This document shows, piece after piece, positions 26,421 to 35,106 of a DNA stretch of 64,000 nucleotides. Both the position numbers and the translations under genes were made by a program. The DNA is from Paludibacter sp963678465 (GTDB taxonomy: Bacteria; Bacteroidota; Bacteroidia; Bacteroidales; Paludibacteraceae): NCBI GenBank assembly GCA_963678465.1, contig OY782858.1, forward strand, positions 992,001-1,056,000, given 5' to 3'. Positions within the stretch are counted from its first letter, which is position 1; each line of letters starts with the position of its first letter. Under the pieces are notes generated by a model that ran no database searches, was not told the origin of the DNA, and saw only the letters and a program-made list of their open reading frames with translations.

Positions 26421-27257
26421 CTATCTGCCAAAAAAGAAAGTTGGATCCGTTTGTTTGTTTTCGTAAACTGGCGCCGTTCGTAATGCATATTCAGCACTTC
26501 CGGCGTAGGTAGAATAAGTAGCCAGGTCTTTATCAAGAATATTGCTAAGCGCATTACACAATTTTTCAGCTTCATCTGCCTTGCCGGCAACCATCTGCCC
26601 TAAAATCATTTTACAATAATGAATTACATTTTCAGCGCCTGGAGTAAATGTGTTCGCTCTCGTTTCCTCTATCAATTGTTTCATATAATCAACACTTATC
26701 ACTTTCTCAAGCATATTGGTCTGCCATGCAAGCAAATCATTTTTAGCCTCGACAAAAGCTTTTCGGTATGGACGCTGGCATTTTGCATACGTTGCAAAAT
26801 CAGAACCGGTAAGGAAAAGGCAATTGGTAAACGTGCGAAACTTCGAGAATTTTACCCATTCTGCTAAAGCTGCTGAAGTCGACATAATGATATCAATCAT
26901 CATATCTTCATTGTTGTATAGTTGATTCGAAACCCAATCAATCAGTTTTTGCACGCGCTCTTTGCTTGCCGGGGCCATGTTGCCGGTTTTCACAACCGCA
27001 AATCCATTTTCAGTTTGTACCAAATCCACAAAGGGGATCGCATTTTCATACGCCTGCAGGCACAACAGGCGCGAAGCCGTTTTTCGCAACACCACATCTT
27101 TGTCCAAAGATTCGAAGTGCGTGTGTAAATGTTCTCCGAAAAACAAAGCTGCAAGCTGCTGATCTGCTTCGCTAAGAAACGGAGAAATCGCATAAAATTC
27201 ACTGCCAATCGCTGTTGGAATGAATTCTACAAATTCGTCAATATTTGTTACTAGCAT
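26421..27257 (-). CDS. Phage head-region protein (DUF6712-like)
   Basis: A 278-residue mainly helical protein downstream of the putative portal. The opening (LVTNIDEFVEFIPTAIGSEFYAISPFLSEADQQ) and spread of aromatic helices resemble Bacteroidota phage proteins of the DUF6712 kind, found next to portal or capsid genes. A head-tail connector is possible. No catalytic motif is seen. Confidence 0.5.
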   Translation of the reverse strand: MLVTNIDEFVEFIPTAIGSEFYAISPFLSEADQQLAALFFGEHLHTHFESLDKDVVLRKTASRLLCLQAYENAIPFVDLVQTENGFAVVKTGNMAPASKERVQKLIDWVSNQLYNNEDMMIDIIMSTSAALAEWVKFSKFRTFTNCLFLTGSDFATYAKCQRPYRKAFVEAKNDLLAWQTNMLEKVISVDYMKQLIEETRANTFTPGAENVIHYCKMILGQMVAGKADEAEKLCNALSNILDKDLATYSTYAGSAEYALRTAPVYENKQTDPTFFFGR

Positions 27258-27258
27258 A

Positions 27259-28641
27259 TTATTCTTGATTATCCTGGTTAGAATCCGATTCTTCTTTTTT
27301 TGTTTTGGCCGATGTTTTTTCGTCCAAAGTGGTCAGCTGCATAAATGGAGTTTCTACTTTCACATCATTTTCCCAGCCGTTGTAGTTGATAATTACAAAA
27401 TAAGGCTCAAGCAATATCTGTCGTATCGGTACCTCCAGCACTTGTTTTATCGTGAATAATTCACGCTTATCGCTCCCGGAGAATGAACCCTTTGATTTCC
27501 CTGGCGTAGCACCAATCAACGAAGGATGTACGCTGTCGGCATAGCACTCCATGTTGCTCGCTTCTTCAGTATCTTCAATCCAGTCACCTCCTTCTTTTGC
27601 CGGATTAATCACATTAATGCGGATCATCGAATTTTCTTTTCCGTTCGGATCCACATAATAACCGGTAAACCATACCTTGCCGGCATTCACTATCCCGGTC
27701 AGGAACGACTTGATATTTTCCTTTTCTTTTTTAATTCGCTCAGCCTGCTTTGTTTTATCTGTAATATTCTCATCCTGAAAAACATTAGTCCAGTACGCAC
27801 GGTTAATTTCCACCTGGTATTTTATTACAAGTCCGTTTTTGAACTTTATTTTTTTACCTTCAGCAATCAATTGTTTAATGTCGTACCAACCGCTATTGAA
27901 TACTGCCCAGCTGTAAGGAAAAGGATAGTATTTATTGCCGGGAATCGGGATCGCATTCCGCATAGCAAACTTGCGTGTCTTAGTAGCTTTTTGAATCTCA
28001 CCCGCATTATTTGTTTTTTTTCCCATACGCACCTCAAGGTCACCAAGCGGATCGTTTTCGTCCAATAGCTCTATCACTTCACAATCTTCATATTTCGGCG
28101 CTCCTTTCTCGAAATTGCCAAAATAAACGTGTTCAATTCTACCTGTTTTTTTATTACAGGTTTCAAACCGGCAATAAGTAGCATCTTTATGCCTTATATT
28201 CACTATCTTTTCGCCATCACGACTTAAAATAAGCACTGTTACAGTGAAGAAGAAATGCTTCATATCCGTTTGCTGCTCCAGCCAATATTTCACCGGCCGG
28301 TTATATTTGAAAAAATCCAGCACTTCTTTTTTCTCTACTTTTTTACCTTCTTCCGGATGTTCAATTTTTAATCCGGCACCATAGCCGGTAAGTAGGTTGA
28401 AGAAGATATTCGACGACATTACTTCATCTTTTCGACGGAGCTCCAACACTGCATTAGGTCTTAGATTATCATCTCCCCATGGCACATAGCCACGAAGCGA
28501 TGCCGGAGCATTCTCGATCTTGGTTGGCGACTGACTTTCGTCAATGTCAAATACAGTTGTTCCGTCATTTAGTTTCTCCAATGCACGTTCGGCTATGGCA
28601 TCTATCGGAATTTCAAAAACTTGATTATCAAAATATTCCAT
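27259..28641 (-). CDS. Putative portal protein
   Basis: A 460-residue protein. The N-terminal YVPWGDDNLRPNAVLELRRKDEVMSSNIFFNLLTGYGAGL resembles the opening of portal proteins, where a W-G-x-D/E-N motif and a long helix precede the stem. The middle has a PFPYSWAVFNSGWYDIK block and the end is an acidic, Lys-rich tail. The portal forms the dodecameric DNA gate. The call is based on this similarity and the lack of any other portal candidate. Confidence 0.6.
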   Translation of the reverse strand: MEYFDNQVFEIPIDAIAERALEKLNDGTTVFDIDESQSPTKIENAPASLRGYVPWGDDNLRPNAVLELRRKDEVMSSNIFFNLLTGYGAGLKIEHPEEGKKVEKKEVLDFFKYNRPVKYWLEQQTDMKHFFFTVTVLILSRDGEKIVNIRHKDATYCRFETCNKKTGRIEHVYFGNFEKGAPKYEDCEVIELLDENDPLGDLEVRMGKKTNNAGEIQKATKTRKFAMRNAIPIPGNKYYPFPYSWAVFNSGWYDIKQLIAEGKKIKFKNGLVIKYQVEINRAYWTNVFQDENITDKTKQAERIKKEKENIKSFLTGIVNAGKVWFTGYYVDPNGKENSMIRINVINPAKEGGDWIEDTEEASNMECYADSVHPSLIGATPGKSKGSFSGSDKRELFTIKQVLEVPIRQILLEPYFVIINYNGWENDVKVETPFMQLTTLDEKTSAKTKKEESDSNQDNQE

Positions 28642-28646
28642 ACTAA

Positions 28647-28868
28647 TTAAATATATATTTCTTCGTCGTTAATTTCAAATATGCAAATCACTCTCACTTT
28701 TCTTACTTCCCTGCTTTCAGTAAAAAGCAAGTTGGCGGTACCTTTATGGTAATTTGATGTACATACTACTTTGTTACACACCATAATTTCGCCTGTGCTC
28801 AGCCAAACGCGACAATTGAACTCTTTTTTCGAATTCAATATATTTCTTAATTCGTTTATATACAGCAT
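28647..28868 (-). CDS. Small phage protein, unknown
   Basis: A 73-residue protein (MLYINELRNILNSKKEFNCRVWLSTGEIMVCNKVVCTSNYHKGTANLLF) between the putative portal and a 462-residue structural gene. A compact beta fold is suggested by alternating hydrophobics. No family recognised. Confidence 0.55.
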   Translation of the reverse strand: MLYINELRNILNSKKEFNCRVWLSTGEIMVCNKVVCTSNYHKGTANLLFTESREVRKVRVICIFEINDEEIYI

Positions 28869-28875
28869 TTATAGA

Positions 28876-30264
28876 TTAATTAAATGTTTCATCAAACGTT
28901 TCATCAAATATGCCCTGTGCAGCATTCACAAATCGCAAATGATTTTTTTCGGCCCTTCGGTACGTAAATAAAAAAGCCTGAAGCCCGTTTACTTCCGATT
29001 CTGTTTTTTCCCAACTGGTTATAGTTATTTCTTCATCCGAACCTGTCACACCAGGCACATAGGTCGACACATTGAAGCTGAGCAATAAATCATCAATCCA
29101 TTCCAGTTCTTCATCCTCCAAAAACCCACTGTTTACCGTTTTTTCGCTCAAAAAATCCTGAGTCACTTTTCTGTATCTATTGTCAATTCGCCCAAAATTA
29201 AGATCACCCGTTTTTTTCACGTCGCTTCTTCCTGTTGCCGTAAATGTCTCCAACACACCAAAGCTATTCGTAAAGACAAAATGTTTATGATTTCTATATA
29301 TATTATTGTCAACCAAATAACTGTACTTATCAGTATCTACGCCGGTACCGGTGAGCCAAATGTCATATTGAATTATTTCAGTGCTGGGGCTCAGAGCTGC
29401 TGCAGTCACCAATGCACCCATCGAAGCATTGAATGTCGCAATCTTATCAGCCGTAACAGCAGCTATGTTGCCCATAGTGCCGACAGCCTCAGTCCATCGT
29501 CCTGACGAATAATAAACTACTCTGTAATTGATAGTCAGCGCTCCATAAGCGGGCCTTTGCAGGTACGATAAGTATTCGTTTCTGCTTTTCGCCGTACGTT
29601 TATCACCATACGCGCGGGTGAGAAAATTTTGCTGAGTCCAGGAATTGGCATCCACTGTCATCTCAGCTTCGCATTTCAAAACTTCAAAATCAATTGTGCT
29701 ATGGATTGAATCGTGGGTGATCGTACATGTGAATTGACAAATCAAATTATCTTGCGATAAATAATTCTCAACTATTTCGCTGATATTGCGTATTTTAATT
29801 TTACCATCAACATCAAACACATATTCTTCGCTCAGTATCAGCTCACTTCCTTTCTTCAGCTCAAAACGGATTGCCGACATTACATTCTGATCAATAATGA
29901 TATCAGGGATTGATTTTTGAAAATACAGGGAGTTGTTTTCAGGGCCCGAAACTATATCAGCGGCAAGGTTATTACGCTTTGCAGTAAGGGTGAAGAATAC
30001 AGCCGTACCTCCATCGCCTTCCTCGTTTAGCATATACGTAAACTGGTAATCAATATTTGCAAGCAAAAGCGAGTTCCGGATCATAGCGCCTAAGCCGGTA
30101 ATGATCACATTACTCTGACTAGATGCGTATGTATTCGAATATAACACAACATCCCCAAGCTTTATCGAAAATCCAATAGCAATTTGAGTATCTATTTCGA
30201 TATCCGGAATATCATCGTACAAATACGAGACACCTTCAATTGGTTGCGACAGAATATCTAGCAT
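28876..30264 (-). CDS. Phage structural protein, unknown
   Basis: A 462-residue beta-rich protein, first gene after late promoter 3. It begins with repeated beta segments (DIPDIEIDTQIAIGFSIKLGDVVLYSN) that recur around residue 120 (SIPDIIIDQNVMSAIRFELKKGSELILSE), so the N-terminal half looks like an internal duplication. The C-terminus ends in a duplicated FDETFDETFN. Likely a virion protein; which one cannot be said. Confidence 0.6.
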   Translation of the reverse strand: MLDILSQPIEGVSYLYDDIPDIEIDTQIAIGFSIKLGDVVLYSNTYASSQSNVIITGLGAMIRNSLLLANIDYQFTYMLNEEGDGGTAVFFTLTAKRNNLAADIVSGPENNSLYFQKSIPDIIIDQNVMSAIRFELKKGSELILSEEYVFDVDGKIKIRNISEIVENYLSQDNLICQFTCTITHDSIHSTIDFEVLKCEAEMTVDANSWTQQNFLTRAYGDKRTAKSRNEYLSYLQRPAYGALTINYRVVYYSSGRWTEAVGTMGNIAAVTADKIATFNASMGALVTAAALSPSTEIIQYDIWLTGTGVDTDKYSYLVDNNIYRNHKHFVFTNSFGVLETFTATGRSDVKKTGDLNFGRIDNRYRKVTQDFLSEKTVNSGFLEDEELEWIDDLLLSFNVSTYVPGVTGSDEEITITSWEKTESEVNGLQAFLFTYRRAEKNHLRFVNAAQGIFDETFDETFN

Positions 30265-30271
30265 AAAAAAA

Positions 30272-30310
30272 CGGTTGAATTAATTTGTTGATACAAATTA
30301 AATCCAACCG
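30272..30310 (-). terminator. Inverted repeat over late promoter 3
   Basis: CGGTTGAATTAATTTGT (30272-30288) and the complementary 30293-30310 form a ~17-bp stem followed on the minus strand by seven T and then the ATG of the next gene. It can terminate the upstream transcript. Since the right arm also covers the -7 element of late promoter 3, it could equally act as an operator. Confidence 0.65.
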
Positions 30311-30328
30311 CTTAGGGGAAAAAAAGAC
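30294..30328 (-). promoter_or_regulatory. Late promoter 3 (portal-region operon)
   Basis: Minus strand: GTCTTTTTT (30328-30320), 22 bp, TTTG (30297-30294), about 30 bp before the start codon at 30264. Confidence 0.7.
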
Positions 30329-30335
30329 AGAAAAA

Positions 30336-30596
30336 TTAGTGTTCGCGAAGTTCCAGTTCTCCATCTTTTTGCATAAGCCACACAGGCGTGTCGCCATCAA
30401 ATCCTATTGCATATCCATTCATTGCCAAATATGCTGCAATTTCGTTAGTGCTCAGCTCAGCCATTGGCCGAAGATCCAGCTTTATTTCTTCGCTCGTCTT
30501 CCGGATCGTTGCCGTTTTTTCGTCAGCCGGCCGAAATTCGCCACAATAACGAGCCATGATTATATCCTTAAAAGTAATAGCTTCTTGCTCGCTCAT
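30336..30596 (-). CDS. Small phage protein, unknown
   Basis: An 86-residue protein, acidic N-terminus with MARYCGEFRPADEKTATIRKTSEEIKLDL. The end (AAYLAMNGYAIGFDGDTPVWLMQ) has the look of a short winged or beta-hairpin unit. It follows the preceding gene with a 4-bp overlap. Confidence 0.55.
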   Translation of the reverse strand: MSEQEAITFKDIIMARYCGEFRPADEKTATIRKTSEEIKLDLRPMAELSTNEIAAYLAMNGYAIGFDGDTPVWLMQKDGELELREH

Positions 30597-30865
30597 TGTA
30601 TGGATCCTCCTGTAATTATAGGCAATAATGCTGAAAGTTTGATTAAATCTTTTTTAAGTGACACAATGTCATTCAAATAATTTGCGACTTCGCATTTTTC
30701 CTTTTCATCCATACCGCCAAGTTTCATAGTTACAAAATCCTGAACATCTGATATAGTTCCAATACATCCAGTTAAATAAGTGGGAGCTCCTTTTTCATTA
30801 GGACAAAATTCTTTTAAAAAATTAGCCAACTCCTGGCTAACCGGCATTCCATCAATTATGGTCAT
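30593..30865 (-). CDS. Small phage protein with a strong Shine-Dalgarno start
   Basis: A 90-residue protein starting MTIIDGMPVSQELANFLKEF. I choose the ATG at 30865 because AAAGGAGGT lies 4 bp before it on the minus strand, one of the few strong Shine-Dalgarno sites in this window and one that is rare in Bacteroidota. A longer frame from 30895 would ignore it. The site overlaps the codons EKGG at the end of the previous gene, a translational-coupling arrangement. Function unknown. Confidence 0.6.
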   Translation of the reverse strand: MTIIDGMPVSQELANFLKEFCPNEKGAPTYLTGCIGTISDVQDFVTMKLGGMDEKEKCEVANYLNDIVSLKKDLIKLSALLPIITGGSIQ

Positions 30866-31151
30866 ACCTACCTCCTTTCTCGTCAATTTTATCACTTATT
30901 TTAATAAAGATACATACATCTTTCAGTTGCAATGTAAGTGTAGTTTCCGGATTATCCTTTACTATTGTTGCTCTACATTTACTGGTGATGTGCTGAAGAA
31001 TAAAATTGAAAAACCACGAAACGACAGCAATCGTTTTCGTCTGGTTAAAAATACCCGTACGATGTTCTACCTCATTAAATACTTCGGTAAATACTTCTGC
31101 CGGAAGTTCCTGCGTTTGTGTAGCTGGTACACTTTTTTGTTTTGTGTTCAT
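30852..31151 (-). CDS. Small phage protein behind a structured leader
   Basis: A 99-residue protein starting MNTKQKSVPATQTQ at 31151. An upstream GTG frame to 31205 would be encoded by hairpin sequence and is rejected. The middle is amphipathic (GIFNQTKTIAVVSWFFNFILQHITS). First gene of a three-gene unit lacking the late promoter, and preceded instead by the structured leader at 31152-31345. Function unknown. Confidence 0.55.
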   Translation of the reverse strand: MNTKQKSVPATQTQELPAEVFTEVFNEVEHRTGIFNQTKTIAVVSWFFNFILQHITSKCRATIVKDNPETTLTLQLKDVCIFIKISDKIDEKGGRYDHN

Positions 31152-31345
31152 TTGGGAGTTCTGTTTTAGTTTTTTTGGCAATAGAAAAAGCGATGCCAAT
31201 ATCACGCTACAGAACTCCCGAAGGCATTACCGCTCCAAACGGCTCGTGATATGGCATCGCCATATTTTCAATAAGTTGTATTTTGGGCATAAAAAAACCA
31301 CATCGTTATGTGGCACGTAGTGCCTTCGTAAGAGTTCTGTACTGC
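31152..31345 (-). promoter_or_regulatory. Structured leader with competing stems
   Basis: On the minus strand the leader contains, in order: a (31340-31321), a terminator-like hairpin with seven T (31313-31291), c (31260-31245), a' (31226-31209), c' (31206-31190) followed by TTTTTCT, and a second copy of a (31164-31154) just before the ATG at 31151. a' can pair with either a or its second copy, and c-c' forms a terminator-like stem. This is the layout of a conditional attenuator. A GATATTTGCA -7-like element lies at about 31337-31346. Confidence 0.55.
31291..31313 (-). terminator. Terminator after the DUF4468-like gene
   Basis: CCACAT/ATGTGG stem (31298-31303, 31308-31313) followed on the minus strand by seven T (31297-31291). 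Confidence 0.75.
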
Positions 31346-31403
31346 AAATATCGGAGTAATATTTGAATTGACAATGCAAAAATGAAATTATTTTTAAAAA
31401 TAA

Positions 31404-31961
31404 CTACCAATTATCTGATTTGTTATCATTTTCATTTGATTCAAAATGTATTTTTTCAAACTCATTTATAATAGTTACCGATAAACTTTCCGATTTTTGT
31501 TTTAAATCATTCCAAACTTTATTAAAATATGATCTTTCCATTCCACTGCATTTACCTTGAAATTCTTCTGAATTTGACAATATCCCAATACTCCAGTAGC
31601 TGGGACTGTTATTAACTTGATGAGTAAAATTTGTTATTTCAATTTTAAATCTACCATCTTTTATTTGAAGTTTAATAGTATATCTTAAATATCCTTCATA
31701 AGCTAAATATCTCAATTTTCCCATGCTATAATCAGTCAAAGCATTTATTATTATTATTCCAACATCTTTATCATCAACCTCTATAACATTTTTAGACGAA
31801 ACGAAATTCATTCCTATCCATTCTTTAATCCCATTATATATAAATTGCTTTTGAATACTATCTACTTTAATTACTTTTTCAAAACTTAATTTATTATTTT
31901 GAGCCATTAAACTAGAAATCATTAACACAGCCATTACAGCCAATACCATTACTTTTTTCAT
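31404..31961 (-). CDS. Secreted protein, DUF4468-like
   Basis: A 185-residue protein with a signal peptide (MKKVMVLAVMAVLMISSLMAQ, cleavage likely after AQ). The mature part contains a short alpha/beta segment around LRYLAYEGYLRYTIKLQIKDGRFKIEITNF, similar to Bacteroidota DUF4468 (TBP-like fold) proteins. It is not a phage structural type; with its own terminator and AT-rich surroundings it looks like an added gene carried by the prophage. The function in the host envelope is unknown. Confidence 0.6.
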   Translation of the reverse strand: MKKVMVLAVMAVLMISSLMAQNNKLSFEKVIKVDSIQKQFIYNGIKEWIGMNFVSSKNVIEVDDKDVGIIIINALTDYSMGKLRYLAYEGYLRYTIKLQIKDGRFKIEITNFTHQVNNSPSYWSIGILSNSEEFQGKCSGMERSYFNKVWNDLKQKSESLSVTIINEFEKIHFESNENDNKSDNW

Positions 31962-32027
31962 AAACTATTAAAATTAAGTTGTTATTTTAAAAATACTAAG
32001 CCACAAATATACAAAATTTATTAACGC

Positions 32028-32058
32028 AAAAAAGCCCCGCATTTCTGCAAGGCTTTTT
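32028..32058. terminator. Terminator between the two added genes
   Basis: AAAAAAGCC (32028-32036) pairs with GGCTTTTT (32051-32058), with inner TGCA/TGCG pairing; A- and T-runs on both sides make it bidirectional. Confidence 0.75.
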
Positions 32059-32072
32059 GTCTAACTGTAAAT

Positions 32073-32615
32073 TTATAACTCTACCATTTTGTAACCATAC
32101 CTGGCAGAACCATTCACCCGCTTAACCATTTTTTTGAATCCTATACCGGTTAAACATTTTCCCACATTTATAATTGTTGTATGCTCCTTAATTTCAGTAT
32201 CAAGTCTGTTATAAACATCTGTAGGCAACATGAATATATACGATTCGTCCGGATTGGGTATTCTGTATTTGTTTAATATATATTCTTTTATGTTCGGCAG
32301 AAACTTTCGTTTTGTAAGAGCCAGTTTTGAAGTTGCAGCTTTACAAATAGCATTTCTATATTTAACCAATTTGGGAGTAGTCGAAGAAACAACCAAAATA
32401 AATATAATAAAATCGTCAACATTAAAGCACAAATATCCTTCACTTGTGATATTTTCAATTTTAGAATTAATGTTAAGCCCTAATTTATTAAATTCTATCA
32501 TTGTATTGATAAAATTTATCTTGTAATCGTCACAAAATAGCTTTATCGGAACAAATATTTCCGAATCAATCTCTAATGTCTGAATTTTCCATCCCCATAA
32601 ATATTCTGTTTTCAT
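32073..32615 (-). CDS. Protein with a C-terminal domain shared with the phage VirE-like ATPase
   Basis: A 180-residue protein of unknown function. Its last ~35 residues (VGKCLTGIGFKKMVKRVNGSARYGYKMVEL) line up with the end of the ATPase at 43986-45224 (IGQALKALGFTREMKKKDQFSPRYGYNVVEI), i.e. a DUF3874-type winged-helix end. The N-terminus (LEIDSEIFVPIKLFCDDYKINF) looks like an antirepressor-style DNA-binding start. It stands alone next to the AT-rich repeat region, so a regulator or replication-linked role is possible. Confidence 0.5.
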   Translation of the reverse strand: MKTEYLWGWKIQTLEIDSEIFVPIKLFCDDYKINFINTMIEFNKLGLNINSKIENITSEGYLCFNVDDFIIFILVVSSTTPKLVKYRNAICKAATSKLALTKRKFLPNIKEYILNKYRIPNPDESYIFMLPTDVYNRLDTEIKEHTTIINVGKCLTGIGFKKMVKRVNGSARYGYKMVEL

Positions 32616-33453
32616 AATATTATGTATTAAATTTCTGCAAAGATATAAATATTTACATACTACTCACTACATTCGATTTATTAAAACACATTAAAAACTA
32701 CAATAATTAAAATATAAAACTAAGCATAATAAGAAGATACACGTAAAAACGCCATTTTCAAAAAAAAATATTTTTCCAAGGCGCGTACTACTCACTACTA
32801 ACTATCAATCAATAACTTATTTTTTTAACCAAAATGAATAGTAACTAGTAGTAACATGCAAAAAAAGCCTTTTTAATTAAAAAAACATAGTTACTTACTA
32901 CCTGTATATATTTAAATTTCAAGAACATAATAAGCATAATTTATTGAAATAGTAATATAGTAACTTATATTTTAAATATTTTGTTTATATGCTTAATTCT
33001 TTACATATTATTATAACTTATTAATAATCAGTATATTATAATAAAACATAATTATACACATTAATACATACGCGTAAAAGAAAACAAAACAGTATAAATG
33101 CTTTTGAATAAATAAGTTATATACTATTTATGTGCTGATTTGTTTGTCGTTTATACTGTTTGTCCGACTTTCATACAATTAAACGTTTCTGTAACAGTCC
33201 GTAACATGCTTTAAATATCCATTTATAAGCATGTTTAAGGAGAACCACCCCGCCCCGCCCTGCCGTCCCTTTGTCATTACATAAAGAGAAAAGCGTGTTA
33301 TATGCTGAGCTGTTAATAAAAAAACGGGTGGTAAAAACGCCATTACTCTATAGATCCCCGGGACGGGGTTAATAGTGTAATGACAAATTGCTTCCTACAA
33401 AAGTCAATCTATTCATTGTCTTTTGGAAGTTTTAAGGTGTGTGTGATGAGTGA
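32616..33453. other. AT-rich non-coding region with repeated TACTACT motifs
   Basis: About 840 bp without a supported gene. TACTACTCACTAC occurs at 32658-32670 and 32786-32798. Related AGTAACTAGTAGTAAC and AGTTACTTACTACC stand at 32840-32855 and 32889-32902. GTAAAAACGCCATT is repeated at 32743-32756 and 33331-33344. A C-rich block (33248-33269) and two crossing inverted repeats (33263-33281 with 33360-33387) lie at the right end. It could be a replication origin, regulatory or packaging region. Confidence 0.55.
33263..33387. repeat. Two interleaved inverted repeats after the terminase
   Basis: CCGTCCC (33263-33269) pairs with GGGACGG (33360-33366), and TTTGTCATTACA (33270-33281) pairs with TGTAATGACAAA (33376-33387). 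The order 1-2-1'-2' means the two stems cross, as in a pseudoknot. Confidence 0.6.
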
Positions 33454-35106
33454 CTATATAAAATCACTAACAAGGCTGGAGCTGAATGAAGATTCAACCG
33501 GGAAGTTGTTCATTCCAATGTATAGACTATCAAATGCGTCAGTACCATCTGTTCTATTTTCGAGAAGATCTTCTTCGTTCTCTGCAAGCTTCTCTCCGCG
33601 CTTATCTTTCTTGAACCCTTCAGGCCCCTGATAGATTCCTGTTTGTTCCATAGCGAGCAAAAGAGCTTCGTTGTTTGGCTTGTTTAATAATGGGAACAAA
33701 CCTTTCTGTCCTTTCAATCCCATGTTGATAAGTAAGTGCTTATCCATGTGATTAAGCGGATTGCCAATGTGTACGCCTGTAACGTGCCATTTGTTGCGCC
33801 TGAAGGTATCCATTACAACAGTTGCAAAGTCACTGTCATTAACAGCGTAGTTACTACCTAATGCTGTGTTGTCGTAGTAGTAAATAACTTCCTTACACTG
33901 TTGATCTCTGTAGTAGTGACAGAAGTCATTGACTAACTCAACTAACTTGCGATCGTACTTTACAAAGAATGATTTAAGTACCTTTAGCTTTATACCTGAG
34001 CGCTGCCCTGCCACTAGCCAGTTAATGTTGGCATTATAGTCCATGGCTATGCAAATAGGCTTATTTTTATTCAAATCTCCATCCTGAAGACAAGATAAGT
34101 CTTTTGTTTTAGTGAAGTCATACTCTAAGTTAAGTAGGTAAGAGTTATCAAAATCAGTATAATAATGTATGTTTTCATTCAGGTTATTATAAAAACCATC
34201 CTTGAGCAATCCTACTTTCTTACAGAGAATTGACGTTTGAAAAATCAACGGCGGTAAATCACGCTTCATTTGCTTGATATAGCCCTCCCCTAACACCTGC
34301 AGGTTTTCAATTGAACTAAACACATTGTAATCGACTGCAATGCTTCTGAATTGCGCTAAGTCACGACAAAGTGTTTTGTAATAATCAAACAAATAACCTT
34401 TTGGTTGAATTCCTTTTGCTTGAAACTCCTTTATTTTATTAAGTATCCTCCACTTTTCATAAATTATTGCATCAATTTGCTCTATCAGTTCCGGATCGCA
34501 CTTATCTTCATATCCTAAGAACCAACTACCTTTTTTAGTCGTTGGCATATCGGATATGATCATCATGGAGTGATGATAAGACAAATGACCGAAATGAGCT
34601 TTAGTTCCGCCATTGGCCGGAATAGTTTCATTGTTCAATTTTTCGAAGTCCAGGAACTTGGCTTCGTCGCAAAGAATAGAGTCAAAGGTCATTGAGTTGG
34701 ATGATCCTGGAACATCCTGTGAAATAATTGGCATAATGCTTCCATTATACCATGTGATGCAATGATCGTAACTTGTAGGTTCTAACCGTGGCTTTTCAAA
34801 TTTTAAACCAGGTTCTGGTTTTCTTCCGATTACATAATGAACGTTCCGTTTAAATCCCACATTAGCAAAAGCTTCCAATGTTCCCGGCAATGTGCGTGTA
34901 TTTGCCTGTTGAAATGTTCCGGCAATGATGCCATGAGTGCCGCGCGGCATACGCTGCATATTACGCTGAAGATATGGTTGAGCTATTCCATGTGACTTGC
35001 CTAAACGGCGTCCACCAACTACAACAGTAGTTTTGCACTCCCGATACATAACTTTTCGCTGACAGTCGTTGAAATATATTTGCTTGATTTCCTTACTGAT
35101 TGGCAT
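33454..35106 (-). CDS. Terminase large subunit
   Basis: A 550-residue DNA-packaging motor. ATPase domain: Walker A GGRRLGKS (31-38), Walker B with acidic pair DE (147-148, SILCDEAKF). Nuclease domain of RNase H type: Asp356 (IAMDYNA), Asp412 (YYYDNTA) and Asp523/Asp526 (DGTDAFDS). All catalytic acids are in place. The gene overlaps the small-subunit candidate by 14 bp. It is the clearest marker that this is a tailed phage. Confidence 0.95.
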   Translation of the reverse strand: MPISKEIKQIYFNDCQRKVMYRECKTTVVVGGRRLGKSHGIAQPYLQRNMQRMPRGTHGIIAGTFQQANTRTLPGTLEAFANVGFKRNVHYVIGRKPEPGLKFEKPRLEPTSYDHCITWYNGSIMPIISQDVPGSSNSMTFDSILCDEAKFLDFEKLNNETIPANGGTKAHFGHLSYHHSMMIISDMPTTKKGSWFLGYEDKCDPELIEQIDAIIYEKWRILNKIKEFQAKGIQPKGYLFDYYKTLCRDLAQFRSIAVDYNVFSSIENLQVLGEGYIKQMKRDLPPLIFQTSILCKKVGLLKDGFYNNLNENIHYYTDFDNSYLLNLEYDFTKTKDLSCLQDGDLNKNKPICIAMDYNANINWLVAGQRSGIKLKVLKSFFVKYDRKLVELVNDFCHYYRDQQCKEVIYYYDNTALGSNYAVNDSDFATVVMDTFRRNKWHVTGVHIGNPLNHMDKHLLINMGLKGQKGLFPLLNKPNNEALLLAMEQTGIYQGPEGFKKDKRGEKLAENEEDLLENRTDGTDAFDSLYIGMNNFPVESSFSSSLVSDFI

